Assembly: GCA_027490305.1 (NCBI GenBank)
Contig: JAIXYI010000049.1
Span: 1-64,000 of the forward strand
DNA: 64,000 bases
Source of the DNA: Flavobacteriaceae bacterium
GTDB taxonomy: Bacteria > Bacteroidota > Bacteroidia > Flavobacteriales > Flavobacteriaceae
Direction: 5' to 3'
Below are positions 9,301 to 17,688 of the stretch, one piece after another (position 1 is the first letter of the stretch; each line of letters opens with the position of its first letter). Position numbers and translations under genes: made by a program. The notes under the pieces are model-generated. The model ran no database searches. It was not told the origin of the DNA and saw only the letters and a program-made list of their open reading frames with translations.

Positions 9301-10415
9301 ACCTCATATCGCCTAAGGGTACCCTGTTTGCCGAAGTAAAAAATGACTGCTTCGATGTTCCCGATGCCTTGAATTGTTACCTGCTGTCGGCGCGGTTTTA
9401 CGAATTTCATGGGCACCTCCCCAGCGCGGTATTTGAATACCGCAAAATCCTTCAGACCATCATGGTCGTCGTTCGAGAAGAACCCCAATGCCTGGTGGCC
9501 AACCTGCAACGGTTAACCCGAATAGATGCCGGTGTGCGCCAACCGGCTCGGGAACTGCTCCGTCGCGCAGGAGGACGTACCGGAGACCACATGAAGCTGA
9601 AAATTCTGAAACAACATGCTCGAAAACTTGATTCCGAAAGCAACAGCCCATCCAACTGGAATGTATCTTACGAAATCGCCAACGCACAGGATAGTAAGGA
9701 AATCGACCTGTTGTATGAAATGATCCGGATGAAACTAAAAATAGAAGGCGAGCCAATCGAGAAAATGGTCAATTCCTACTACCCGGTTTCCACGCAAGCA
9801 CTGCGTATCACCGAACTCGATTATTATTGCAAGGTATTATGGTCCAAAGCCGTAGAGCCATGCAAGACCTTGAAATTAAAACCAGGCATCCGTGCTATTG
9901 GGATTGAGGTCATTCATTTCGTTTACACGTCTAATGCGCTGATCCGGCTACTGCAAATCTATGAGACCGACTATTTTTTCAGTCCGGGCTATCTCGCCTA
10001 TCGGCATTACAAGCTCGCATGTTTTCTCTCTATCGGCGAGGTAAAGAACCACCTCGAAGAGCAGGAGCACTTACTGAGTGAACTAAAAGAAAAAGTCGAC
10101 ACGACGCCGGCCATGCTTGCCGAAAACACCATCTATCAGCTTGAAACCCTACTGGGTGGGCCGATCGGTACGGCCTGCCACGCAGCCCACCACTACGGAA
10201 TGGCCGTCGACCTGTATCTGCGTTCCATCGAAATGCACACCGCCGGCACGGAGTACAAAAGGCATATCCATGACCTCATCTACCTCGAAGACGACTTCAA
10301 CGACAACAATTACCGCTTCGGTGCGGCACTCGACCGCTACCAGATCGTGCATGGGGTTTACGATAAGAGGATTCAGGAAATTAAGGGTATTTTAGGGGAT
10401 AGGAGTAGGCATTAG
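6312..10415 (+). CDS. KAP/STAND-like P-loop NTPase with membrane segment and long helical C-terminus
   Basis: 1367 aa; Walker A GYRGMGKTSF, Walker B FVFVFDELD, hydrophobic segments between them, TPR-like C-terminal region. Confidence 0.8.
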   Translation: MTMPNIPNSFVKNIAIRLRDDYSLSNEPIPYFHRRLGFLLIETWPLLGRSSSEQHKRAKRQFIGREDLQKKFLAFLEGSKKGVYLVTGYRGMGKTSFVNHVLNQYRLEDRKRINAVHLTLAQENPNEWDVLRQLVSSLCMRIQPEVALYHLVKNSLCATVGVVSAWYFIKETFFVNGGLLVKMGAFGAGVLGGLAVGVVLRLLLSTLLSWAYRNYYGLVSLRDRCYAVVSEERDREGGLRYQGLSGSIRTRRGKAYPIATSKEIEFELSRLLSRITRWEFVFVFDELDKVEGTTPNSRMTETMEVFEQNRASREHHSLRDRKQAVLGLIAGLKNFLTSANARFIFIAGREMFDASLADIADKQSPLSSIFTYTFHIESLLKAETGYEGEKNISSLSTGIEEFLKRQLFESDTPEFTKRSLDYFLDSVAKNSEERENRQFRCMMQAFITYLVYRTGGAPKKLIRTFQEFVMIGAEDWEEKETKTIIKLTTTQKLGCAAQEDGNKSYNYLYFNYFNQHRIGLVNAIYRPYTVMKGRTFKAFSENTVISVPYLFDHLFKFHSFAFSTSYMELIPEIMSTNKTPALKQDLKDVIRYLYNGPLRETDIQLFDYKFSSKTASEIAFISRVFEEDAAAYNFTLDESYPIKAVLIDKIKELRSVYAQFKVDAEQLNPQIFSISNLNASLADLYFFDGEYLDALNGYSDAIRMINHLSVDRMNIRDFTGLIRNKLKIGLCFQKISSFDDALGIYADAVLDIKRFYAFALQKANYVNIRAWRRESEPKTQFMSAVLSDLLHLCVQPFLAQLYVQEKLAHEGVSSGKARLEFGEFIRICEEVELHCGRNRLVLGNACLHHGHLLYYKNSFQATQTYDPKAPEPEWYVERRKTIDALFGNYYESRRQPTLAIKLYLLGLDEVVRGRAFFRALLPVHSEKQFLCSDTRPGPFLRAYLDKVAQFLSDETKEHEQFTSNFHKAVATFLSCIGDCILGMEPLPNVARYRELSDLISPKGTLFAEVKNDCFDVPDALNCYLLSARFYEFHGHLPSAVFEYRKILQTIMVVVREEPQCLVANLQRLTRIDAGVRQPARELLRRAGGRTGDHMKLKILKQHARKLDSESNSPSNWNVSYEIANAQDSKEIDLLYEMIRMKLKIEGEPIEKMVNSYYPVSTQALRITELDYYCKVLWSKAVEPCKTLKLKPGIRAIGIEVIHFVYTSNALIRLLQIYETDYFFSPGYLAYRHYKLACFLSIGEVKNHLEEQEHLLSELKEKVDTTPAMLAENTIYQLETLLGGPIGTACHAAHHYGMAVDLYLRSIEMHTAGTEYKRHIHDLIYLEDDFNDNNYRFGAALDRYQIVHGVYDKRIQEIKGILGDRSRH

Positions 10416-10630
10416 ACAGTTGTCAGTGTTTGTGATGGGTATATTACGAGGTGCAAAGTCAGAGACGTTCGGCTGGCGGTTTTATGACAGGTGTTGTAGA
10501 GGTTACAAGGACCTTTTTGGGCGTATCGTTTGTCGCCAAAAAATAGTTACTTTAGCCTAACCCCTTGACGAAAAGTATCGTTTTCGATTGGGTATTTTTT
10601 TTACCACTTCTTTGATTGGCAGAGTTCACT

Positions 10631-10969
10631 ATGGATAAATATAGAAAAGTTATCGATACCTTGCATCAGTTTCGCGATAATCGCGACTGGTCCCAATTCC
10701 ACGATTCCAAAAACCTTGCCCTTGCCATTTCGATAGAAGCGGCAGAACTTAATGAACTCTTTCTGTGGAAAAAAGGCGATGAGGTTGAGCAGGTCAACCC
10801 GGACAAGCTAAAAGAGGAACTGGCAGATGTGCTGGCATTTTCGTTTTTACTGGCAGAAAAACACGGACTGGATATCTTCGAAATAGTATTGGAGAAGGTA
10901 AAACAAAACGATCAAAAGTACCCCGTGGAAAAGGCGAGGGGAACGGCCAAGAAGTACGATGAATTATGA
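10631..10969 (+). CDS. MazG-like nucleotide pyrophosphohydrolase
   Basis: EAAELNELFLW...KLKEELADVLAFSFLLAEKHGLD matches the MazG-like EExxE...ExxD helices; ATG at 10631. Confidence 0.88.
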   Translation: MDKYRKVIDTLHQFRDNRDWSQFHDSKNLALAISIEAAELNELFLWKKGDEVEQVNPDKLKEELADVLAFSFLLAEKHGLDIFEIVLEKVKQNDQKYPVEKARGTAKKYDEL

Positions 10970-12825
10970 TTGTATATCAGGCTACTAAAGCAAAGTTTAC
11001 TGAGGATGTTCTTGCTAATCGAATTGATGAGGAAATTTACCATTATTTCCGCGTCACTTTGTTCAGTGAGACTACATTAGCCGAGGTGAGGTCATGGCGG
11101 AATTCCATGATGTACATGTGCAACGTATTAAACATTCCTGATATACCCGATAGCGCAGGTGTTGCTATCGAGTATCGAATATCCCAAACGTCCAAACGGA
11201 TTGACTTTATTTTGACGGGCAAGGACGAAGTGGGTTCGAGTCAGGTGATACTGATTGAACTAAAGCAGTGGGAAAAAGCCGAACTAACGGATAAAGACGG
11301 ATTGGTAAAAACGTCGTTTCAAGGAGGTAGAGCGGAGACCGCCCATCCATCTTATCAAGTTTGGTCGTATGCAGCCTTACTCAATGGGTTCAATGAGGCC
11401 ATATACACGCAAAACATTGGTTTAAATCCTTGCGCATACCTTCATAACTACACCTCTGATGGTGTAATCGATCATCCTTTTTACCAGCCGTATATAGACA
11501 AGGCTCCCTTGTTTTTAAGACAGGACGCAGAACGTCTTCGGGATTTCATTATGAAATTTGTGCGTTATGGGGACGATAAAGATATCATCCTCCAAATAGA
11601 GAATGGTAGAATACGTCCCTCAAAATACCTTGCCGACAGTCTTTCGTCCATGCTAAAAGGAAACAGGGAGTTCATCATGATAGATGACCAGAAAGTTGTT
11701 TTTGAGAACGCCGTGGTCATGGCGCAACGGGCAGATAGTGGTCGTAAACAGGTGCTGATTGTTGAGGGAGGTCCCGGAACCGGAAAGTCCGTCGTAGCTA
11801 TCAATCTTTTGGTAGCACTGACTAAAAAAGGGTTTTTAGCACAATATGTCACTAAAAATTCCGCCCCCCGAACTGTATACGAAACCAAATTAAAAGGAGA
11901 AATCCGTAAGACGGTTATTTCCAATTTGTTTACCGGTTCTGGAGCCTTCACAAATGCCATAGCCGATGAGTATGACGCATTAATTGTTGACGAAGCCCAT
12001 CGACTCAATGAAAAGTCGGGCATGTTCATGAACCTCGGAGACAATCAGGTTAGGGAAATCATCGGCGCGTCAAAGTTCAGTGTTTTCTTCATTGACGAGA
12101 ATCAAAAAGTGGCCCTTCACGACATTGGGACAATTGATGAAATCTCCAAGCACGCTAAACAATTAGGTGCTGAGATCACGAAATTGGCACTTTCGTCACA
12201 GTTTCGTTGTAATGGCTCAGATGGGTACTTGGCTTGGCTCGACAACGCTCTACAGATTCGGGCGACGGCCAATGATACTCTTGAAGACCTTGATTACGAT
12301 TTTCGGATTTTTGATAGTCCGGCTGAAATGCGCGATTTAATTTTTAAGAAGAATAAGATCAACAACCGCGCGCGTTTAGTTGCAGGATACTGTTGGCCAT
12401 GGCTCAGCAAGAAAGACAAGAAGGCATACGATATCGAGTTTCCTGAGTACGATTTTCATATGAAATGGAACCTTGCAGACGATGGTATGAACTGGATCAT
12501 ACAGCCAGACTCGGTGAATGAAATCGGATGTATCCACACTTGCCAGGGATTAGAGGTTGATTATATCGGTGTTATTATAGGGCAGGATATGGTTGTTCGT
12601 GACGGTCGGATTGTGACCGACGCATTTGCTCGAGACGTCAATGACAAGACCGTTAGAGGGTTTAAAAAAATGAGGAAGGAAGATGCGGATGGTACCGACA
12701 AACTTACCGGCCAAATCATCAAAAACACCTATCGTACGTTGATGACGCGGGGCATGAAGGGTTGTTATGTTTATTGCGTGGATCGAGAGTTAAGTGCACA
12801 TTTGCATCGTCTTATTAAAAACTAA
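10966..12825 (+). CDS. PD-(D/E)XK-like nuclease fused to a DUF2075 (Schlafen-like) helicase domain
   Basis: RIDFILTG...VILIELKQW (D...ExK), GGPGTGKSVVAINLL Walker A, ALIVDEAHRL Walker B, C-terminal CQGLEVDYIGVIIG; ATGA overlap with the MazG gene. Confidence 0.88.
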   Translation: MIVYQATKAKFTEDVLANRIDEEIYHYFRVTLFSETTLAEVRSWRNSMMYMCNVLNIPDIPDSAGVAIEYRISQTSKRIDFILTGKDEVGSSQVILIELKQWEKAELTDKDGLVKTSFQGGRAETAHPSYQVWSYAALLNGFNEAIYTQNIGLNPCAYLHNYTSDGVIDHPFYQPYIDKAPLFLRQDAERLRDFIMKFVRYGDDKDIILQIENGRIRPSKYLADSLSSMLKGNREFIMIDDQKVVFENAVVMAQRADSGRKQVLIVEGGPGTGKSVVAINLLVALTKKGFLAQYVTKNSAPRTVYETKLKGEIRKTVISNLFTGSGAFTNAIADEYDALIVDEAHRLNEKSGMFMNLGDNQVREIIGASKFSVFFIDENQKVALHDIGTIDEISKHAKQLGAEITKLALSSQFRCNGSDGYLAWLDNALQIRATANDTLEDLDYDFRIFDSPAEMRDLIFKKNKINNRARLVAGYCWPWLSKKDKKAYDIEFPEYDFHMKWNLADDGMNWIIQPDSVNEIGCIHTCQGLEVDYIGVIIGQDMVVRDGRIVTDAFARDVNDKTVRGFKKMRKEDADGTDKLTGQIIKNTYRTLMTRGMKGCYVYCVDRELSAHLHRLIKN

Positions 12826-12973
12826 CATGATTTAAAGGTGAGTGCTTGCATCAAGAGAGAGTCGCAGTTTTACATGCCCTTTTGACTCTTGATTTTTAAA
12901 GGTTTATTCTCTAAATCCGGGCTATTTAAGTCTGGCGGCTAATTCGGTGTTGTTAATTTAAAGCAGAAATATA

Positions 12974-13225
12974 ATGGCACGGGTACAAATAATTCATGAA
13001 GTCACCGCCGACGAACCAAACGACTGGCAGTTATTCTTTTAATAAAGTGGATATCATTATGAAGATGAGTCAACGCAGATTGGATATCGTTTCATTTGGA
13101 AACGATCCAATGGTCAACTGCAGGCGGCGCGAGGTCAGGCCAGGATTCCGGATGTACGGAGTATCAATCAATTGATGGAACTGGCAAGAACTGAGGGGTG
13201 GCTGGGAATCGAAGACAGGATTTAA
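12974..13225 (+). pseudogene. small (83-codon) gene interrupted by tandem in-frame TAA TAA
   Basis: Single frame reads MARVQIIHEVTADEPNDWQLFF**SGYHYEDESTQIGYRFIWKRSNGQLQAARGQARIPDVRSINQLMELARTEGWLGIEDRI*. Confidence 0.6.
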
Positions 13226-13484
13226 GCTCACACGTGCATTAGATGAAAAATACCGTATCATTTCACGAAGCAGCCGTAATCGCCTTAATCAGCCTTAACA
13301 ATTTACCACATCGTTTGGTGCGATTGCCGCTGACATCGAAAAACGGAGACCGTTCCCAAACCGCAAAGCGGGTATTGCGCTTCCTGAGCAGCTCAAGTTG
13401 CGAAGCAGGTTATCGGGGCGACGGTATGGCTATTTGTTTGAGAAGATCGACAATCAGCACATTCGGTTGCGGTTTAGGTCATAG
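13218..13484 (+). pseudogene. second degenerate coding remnant (one in-frame TAA at 13296-13298)
   Basis: Frame reads GFKLTRALDEKYRIISRSSRNRLNQP*QFTTSFGAIAADIEKRRPFPNRKAGIALPEQLKLRSRLSGRRYGYLFEKIDNQHIRLRFRS*, protein-like composition. Confidence 0.45.
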
Positions 13485-13585
13485 CTCTGTGAGGCATAAA
13501 AACAGGTATTTCCACGTAGTGGTCGTTTACCGGCTTTTCGCATTTTTGGAACCACAATGGGTCACGCAGCCCGTAACAAAATAAG

Positions 13586-14701
13586 ATGCACCCTATGGAA
13601 GCTGAACTTATTGATATTCTTATTCTCGATTTCCCGCTGGAAAACGAACGCCAAGACACCTTTCTCGATATTACGGGTGCCCGTACGCAGGAGAATACAA
13701 TTTCACGGATTTACGCCTACTTCCTGAATTCGCGAAATCATGAGATCAGGCATCTTTTTTTGGACACACTAATTGAGCTGATTACGGAAAAAAGCGGAGA
13801 GTCACTCGACTTTAACATCGGGAATCCGTATTCTTATCTCGAATACCCTACCAAAAGAGGGCGTATTGATATTTTAGTACGCTCACATGACCAGAACCAC
13901 TTACCTGATTCGGGCGAACAGAGCACGGCCATTATCATCGAAAATAAGATCTATCACGCCCTCCTAAACGACCTTTGCGAGTATTACGATTTCGTGGACG
14001 TGGCATCGAAAAAAGGCGTGCTGCTGACCTTAATGCCACATGCATTACCTCTGGACGATATGCGTTTTTATGTGAATATTACCCATCGGGAATGGGTTGA
14101 TGCCATTCGAAGGAAAGGGCTGCCGTTTTCGGCTACGCTGGCTGAGGCTTTATATATCAACGATTTTATACGAAATATGGAAGAACTTACGGGAAAAACC
14201 GGCATGAGTGCCGATGCAGCTTTCTTTTTCCAACACGCCCCGAAAATCATGCGAGCACGGAAAACGTATGACGAGGCGTATGCATTTATCGTGTCACAAC
14301 TTAACCTCCTGAGCAGCAAGATGGGTATGAGTTTCTATGGCAATGGTTATTTTTGGCGCCATATATGGGATAAGGCCGGACATGCGCAGGTGTATTACGC
14401 TATTGTTTTTGGCGAGGCTTTCGGTTCGTCTCCCAAAATTACGGTGTTTCTAGAAGTATATCGCGACTCGATCAAGCGTGCGGGTGACTTCCGTCAACTA
14501 TTGGAAAAAAAGGGGCTTTATCAAACGCTTACGTACGATTCGGCACAAAATGCCTCATGGGCTCATTTGGCACGAAAAGAGTATGACTTGGATTATGGTA
14601 CGATAGGAGACCTCGCGGACACACTCCACCAGCATATCCAGCGTGATTTCCAGGAAGCATATGATGCCGTATTTCTATTGGCTGATAAGAATGATTTTTA
14701 G
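13586..14701 (+). CDS. PD-(D/E)XK nuclease family protein (PDDEXK_4-like)
   Basis: GRIDILVRS...AIIIENKIYHALLNDLCEYYDFV core; 371 aa. Confidence 0.85.
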   Translation: MHPMEAELIDILILDFPLENERQDTFLDITGARTQENTISRIYAYFLNSRNHEIRHLFLDTLIELITEKSGESLDFNIGNPYSYLEYPTKRGRIDILVRSHDQNHLPDSGEQSTAIIIENKIYHALLNDLCEYYDFVDVASKKGVLLTLMPHALPLDDMRFYVNITHREWVDAIRRKGLPFSATLAEALYINDFIRNMEELTGKTGMSADAAFFFQHAPKIMRARKTYDEAYAFIVSQLNLLSSKMGMSFYGNGYFWRHIWDKAGHAQVYYAIVFGEAFGSSPKITVFLEVYRDSIKRAGDFRQLLEKKGLYQTLTYDSAQNASWAHLARKEYDLDYGTIGDLADTLHQHIQRDFQEAYDAVFLLADKNDF

Positions 14702-14749
14702 CGCTTCGGTTCCGTCGCATCAAACTATCCTTTTTCTTATAATTGCACC

Positions 14750-15361
14750 ATGCAAACAACCCAGGGAATCGTTTATGTGCTGGTAAACCCAGCGATGCCC
14801 AACATGATCAAAATCGGAATGACGACCGCCGAGGACGTGAAATTCCGGATGGCGCAATTGTATACCACCGGTGTGCCCTTGCCTTTTGAATGTGTGTATG
14901 CCGCGCGGGTGAGTAACCACGAAGCGGTGGAGAAAGCCCTGCACGTGGCATTTGGGCCCAACCGGGTGAACCCGAAGCGGGAGTTTTTCGAGATCGAGGC
15001 TACCCAAGCCATCGCTATCATCAAACTGATGGCTATTGAAGATGTGACGCCCAATGTGGCGCGCGAGGCAGAGGTGGTGGATGAGGTTGACCGCGATGCC
15101 GGGGCGGCGTATGCCAGAAAGAAACGGCCGCGGTTTAGTTTTTCTGAAATGAATATACCCGTGGGCAGCGAGCTCGTGTCGGTCACGAATGGTGAAACGG
15201 TGACGGTGCACTCGGATCGCTCCGTACTGTTCCGCGGCCAGGAGACCTCGCTTACCAACGCCACGCGGGTGATACTGGAGAACGGCTACCATGTGGCGCC
15301 GGGCCCGTATTGGACATTCAACGGGCGGAGGCTGCGGGATATTTATGATGAGACGTATTGA
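14750..15361 (+). CDS. GIY-YIG (T5orf172/MUG113-like) nuclease-domain protein
   Basis: GIVYVLVNPAMPNMIKIGMT...VEKALHVAFGPNRVNPKREFFEI. Confidence 0.85.
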   Translation: MQTTQGIVYVLVNPAMPNMIKIGMTTAEDVKFRMAQLYTTGVPLPFECVYAARVSNHEAVEKALHVAFGPNRVNPKREFFEIEATQAIAIIKLMAIEDVTPNVAREAEVVDEVDRDAGAAYARKKRPRFSFSEMNIPVGSELVSVTNGETVTVHSDRSVLFRGQETSLTNATRVILENGYHVAPGPYWTFNGRRLRDIYDETY

Positions 15362-15414
15362 CTTGAATAGGGAAGGTCGGTTTGCACGCCTAAAACAAAA
15401 AACTATTTCGTACT

Positions 15415-15945
15415 GTGGATCCTACTTATTTTGAGAAGCTTGTTGGTCGATGTGAAGAGCGAGTGGGAGAAGTCCAGGTATTTTTTGCATCTGGCTACTG
15501 CCCACGGGTGCGGGATTTGTATGAAAGAGAGCCACCCTTTAAGAGACATCCTAACTGCCTGGAAAAGCTGAAACTGTCATTACAGCTTGATCATGGCGCG
15601 AAGATAAAGCCCGTTCAGGGATTGTACATCTTTGCGGAGCTTCAAGGGGAGCGATACGAGCCAGTATACGTCGGTATTTCACGGAATATATTCCGCCGGT
15701 TACGTCAGCATGTCTTCGGCAAAACCAAGCTGCATGCTAGCCTTTGTTACAAGAAAGCCAAGGCGCTGCACCGAGATACTGACGGGCCGTTTGATGAACT
15801 ACCCGCCATCCAGTTCCAACAGGCGAAGCTGATGAATTACGCTGTGATGGTATTTCCTGAGTATTCCGACTACGATCTCTATTTTATGGAAGTCTACCTC
15901 GCCGGTCGACTAGGTACTAAATGGAACAGTTTCCGGACGCATTAG
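15415..15945 (+). CDS. GIY-YIG nuclease-like protein
   Basis: GLYIFAELQGERYEPVYVGISRNIFRRLRQH; GTG start. Confidence 0.75.
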   Translation: MDPTYFEKLVGRCEERVGEVQVFFASGYCPRVRDLYEREPPFKRHPNCLEKLKLSLQLDHGAKIKPVQGLYIFAELQGERYEPVYVGISRNIFRRLRQHVFGKTKLHASLCYKKAKALHRDTDGPFDELPAIQFQQAKLMNYAVMVFPEYSDYDLYFMEVYLAGRLGTKWNSFRTH

Positions 15946-16002
15946 CCAAAGCAGATGTCTTAAAACACTCACGCCTTAAGTCGTCCAGGTTGTTTACGTC
16001 GT

Positions 16003-17685
16003 TCAACGTTTTGTCTTTTTCTTCGCCGTTTTTGTAGTCTTCGCTGGTGCCGGTGTCGCCGCTTTCCCAGCGCTCTCCGCCTTTTTCGGGTTTCGGAAGG
16101 CCCGCAGCATGGCGCGATATTCCTTGTCGCCGGATATCGCATTGGAGGTGAAGCGGGGTTCGTTCCAGTACATGGAAATGAGGTTGTTGAGTTTACGGAA
16201 GCGCTGCAATTTGGAAGGGTGTGTACGGAAGCTTTTGGAACGGAAGTCGGCGGTTTTCCATGTCATGAACGTTTTGGCTGTTATGCCCGTAATGCCCCCC
16301 TGTTGCAGCAGGGTGTTGTTGTCATCGGGTTCTTCTGTGAACTTTTCAACGAGTGCTTTGCCAAAAGAAACACTTTCCTCTTTTAATAATCCGTACGTAT
16401 TGTAAAGCGTTTTCCAGACCAATGGCGCCTGTCGGGGGTCGTAGCCCGCACCTACCATAAGCCGTACGCCCACGCGATCCGCCTGGTATTCATCGTCGAC
16501 TGAGTAATCCGAAACGCGTTTGAGGAAATAGGCATGGGCCAGCGCGTTTACGTCCGCTTTCTCCTCGGGTGCTTTACCGGCTGCAGTGGCTCTTTCTTCT
16601 TTGGCGCGTTCGGCCGCCTCCTGTCTTTTTTGCTTGTCCGATTTTCCTAATAAGCCGGCAATAGCGTTGCCCGTCTGCTTTACTATTCCATCGTTTTTCT
16701 TGGCGCGTTCCTCGTCGTGGAGTTGTTTTGATGAGTGCTCGTAAATGGCATGCGCGATCTCATGGCCCAAAACGGCTGCCAGTTGCGCTTCGTTTTTCAG
16801 TACTTTCAGCAATCCGGTATAAACGAAGGCTAGTCCGTTAGGTCTTACATTGGCATTGACGTCCGGGTTGTTGACAACCACGAACACAAATTGTTTTTTG
16901 GCCTTGATATGGTCAGGAACGAGTTTTTGTCCGACGGCATTCACATACGCCTGCACGGCTTCATTGTCGAGTATCGTTCCGATCCCGGGTATCTCCGTCC
17001 CGAACAGGGTTTTTCTTTGTTCCGGATCATTCCATAAGGGTGCAATCCTGTCATATTCCTTACCGTCGATGGTGTCGGCTATCTTGTCATATTGAGTGCG
17101 GTTATCCGGGCTTAACAAGAAGCGCGATACTTCAAACACACCGGGGGTGTAAGATCCTTTGAGTTCGGCCATATCGCCGAGTTTGAGCGCGGTGAGGCTG
17201 GAGAGGGCCTTATTGCCGTATTCGCTCTTTTTCCGCCCCTGTATAACAGTGCCAGGTGCCAGTCGGATCCGGTTTCCGTCAACATAGGCGATATCCGATT
17301 CGATGGCGTCAATACGACCGGTAATGTCTTTGAGTTTTTGTGTATTGTCAATGATTTGGATGGTGACGGCATCGCTATAGCCCCCTTCCTCAAAACGTTC
17401 GTACGTTACGCTCAATTCATCATTGCTGCGAATATCGTCGAGAGTGCCTTTTTTTTTGCCGTCCAACAGGATGACCGTATTGTCTTTTATGTTAAGCACG
17501 TCTTGACGAATGCTTTCGTCTTCAACGAAATTTACCAGCAATATGCGCTTACCAAGGTCGACGTTCTCGACGAATGCCGGTCGGTTTTCATAGTATTTCG
17601 AAATTTCTTTTACCTGTGCACGTACGACTACATGGCTACAGAGTATGCATACGAGGATTACAATCCGTTTCATGTTATTTTTCAT
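16003..17685 (-). CDS. M48 family metalloprotease, exported
   Basis: GHEIAHAIYEHSSKQ zinc motif; N-terminal signal peptide. Confidence 0.92.
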   Translation of the reverse strand: MKNNMKRIVILVCILCSHVVVRAQVKEISKYYENRPAFVENVDLGKRILLVNFVEDESIRQDVLNIKDNTVILLDGKKKGTLDDIRSNDELSVTYERFEEGGYSDAVTIQIIDNTQKLKDITGRIDAIESDIAYVDGNRIRLAPGTVIQGRKKSEYGNKALSSLTALKLGDMAELKGSYTPGVFEVSRFLLSPDNRTQYDKIADTIDGKEYDRIAPLWNDPEQRKTLFGTEIPGIGTILDNEAVQAYVNAVGQKLVPDHIKAKKQFVFVVVNNPDVNANVRPNGLAFVYTGLLKVLKNEAQLAAVLGHEIAHAIYEHSSKQLHDEERAKKNDGIVKQTGNAIAGLLGKSDKQKRQEAAERAKEERATAAGKAPEEKADVNALAHAYFLKRVSDYSVDDEYQADRVGVRLMVGAGYDPRQAPLVWKTLYNTYGLLKEESVSFGKALVEKFTEEPDDNNTLLQQGGITGITAKTFMTWKTADFRSKSFRTHPSKLQRFRKLNNLISMYWNEPRFTSNAISGDKEYRAMLRAFRNPKKAESAGKAATPAPAKTTKTAKKKTKR

Positions 17686-17688
17686 GGG

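Noticed and set aside
11565-12044. 159-aa minus-strand ORF
   Set aside because: Antisense to the Walker motifs region of the DUF2075 gene.
13243-13584. 113-aa ORF MKNTVSFHEAAVIALISLNN...
   Set aside because: Low-quality composition; the alternative frame reads as a more protein-like decayed sequence.
14720-15292. 190-aa and 163-aa minus-strand ORFs
   Set aside because: Antisense to the GIY-YIG gene.
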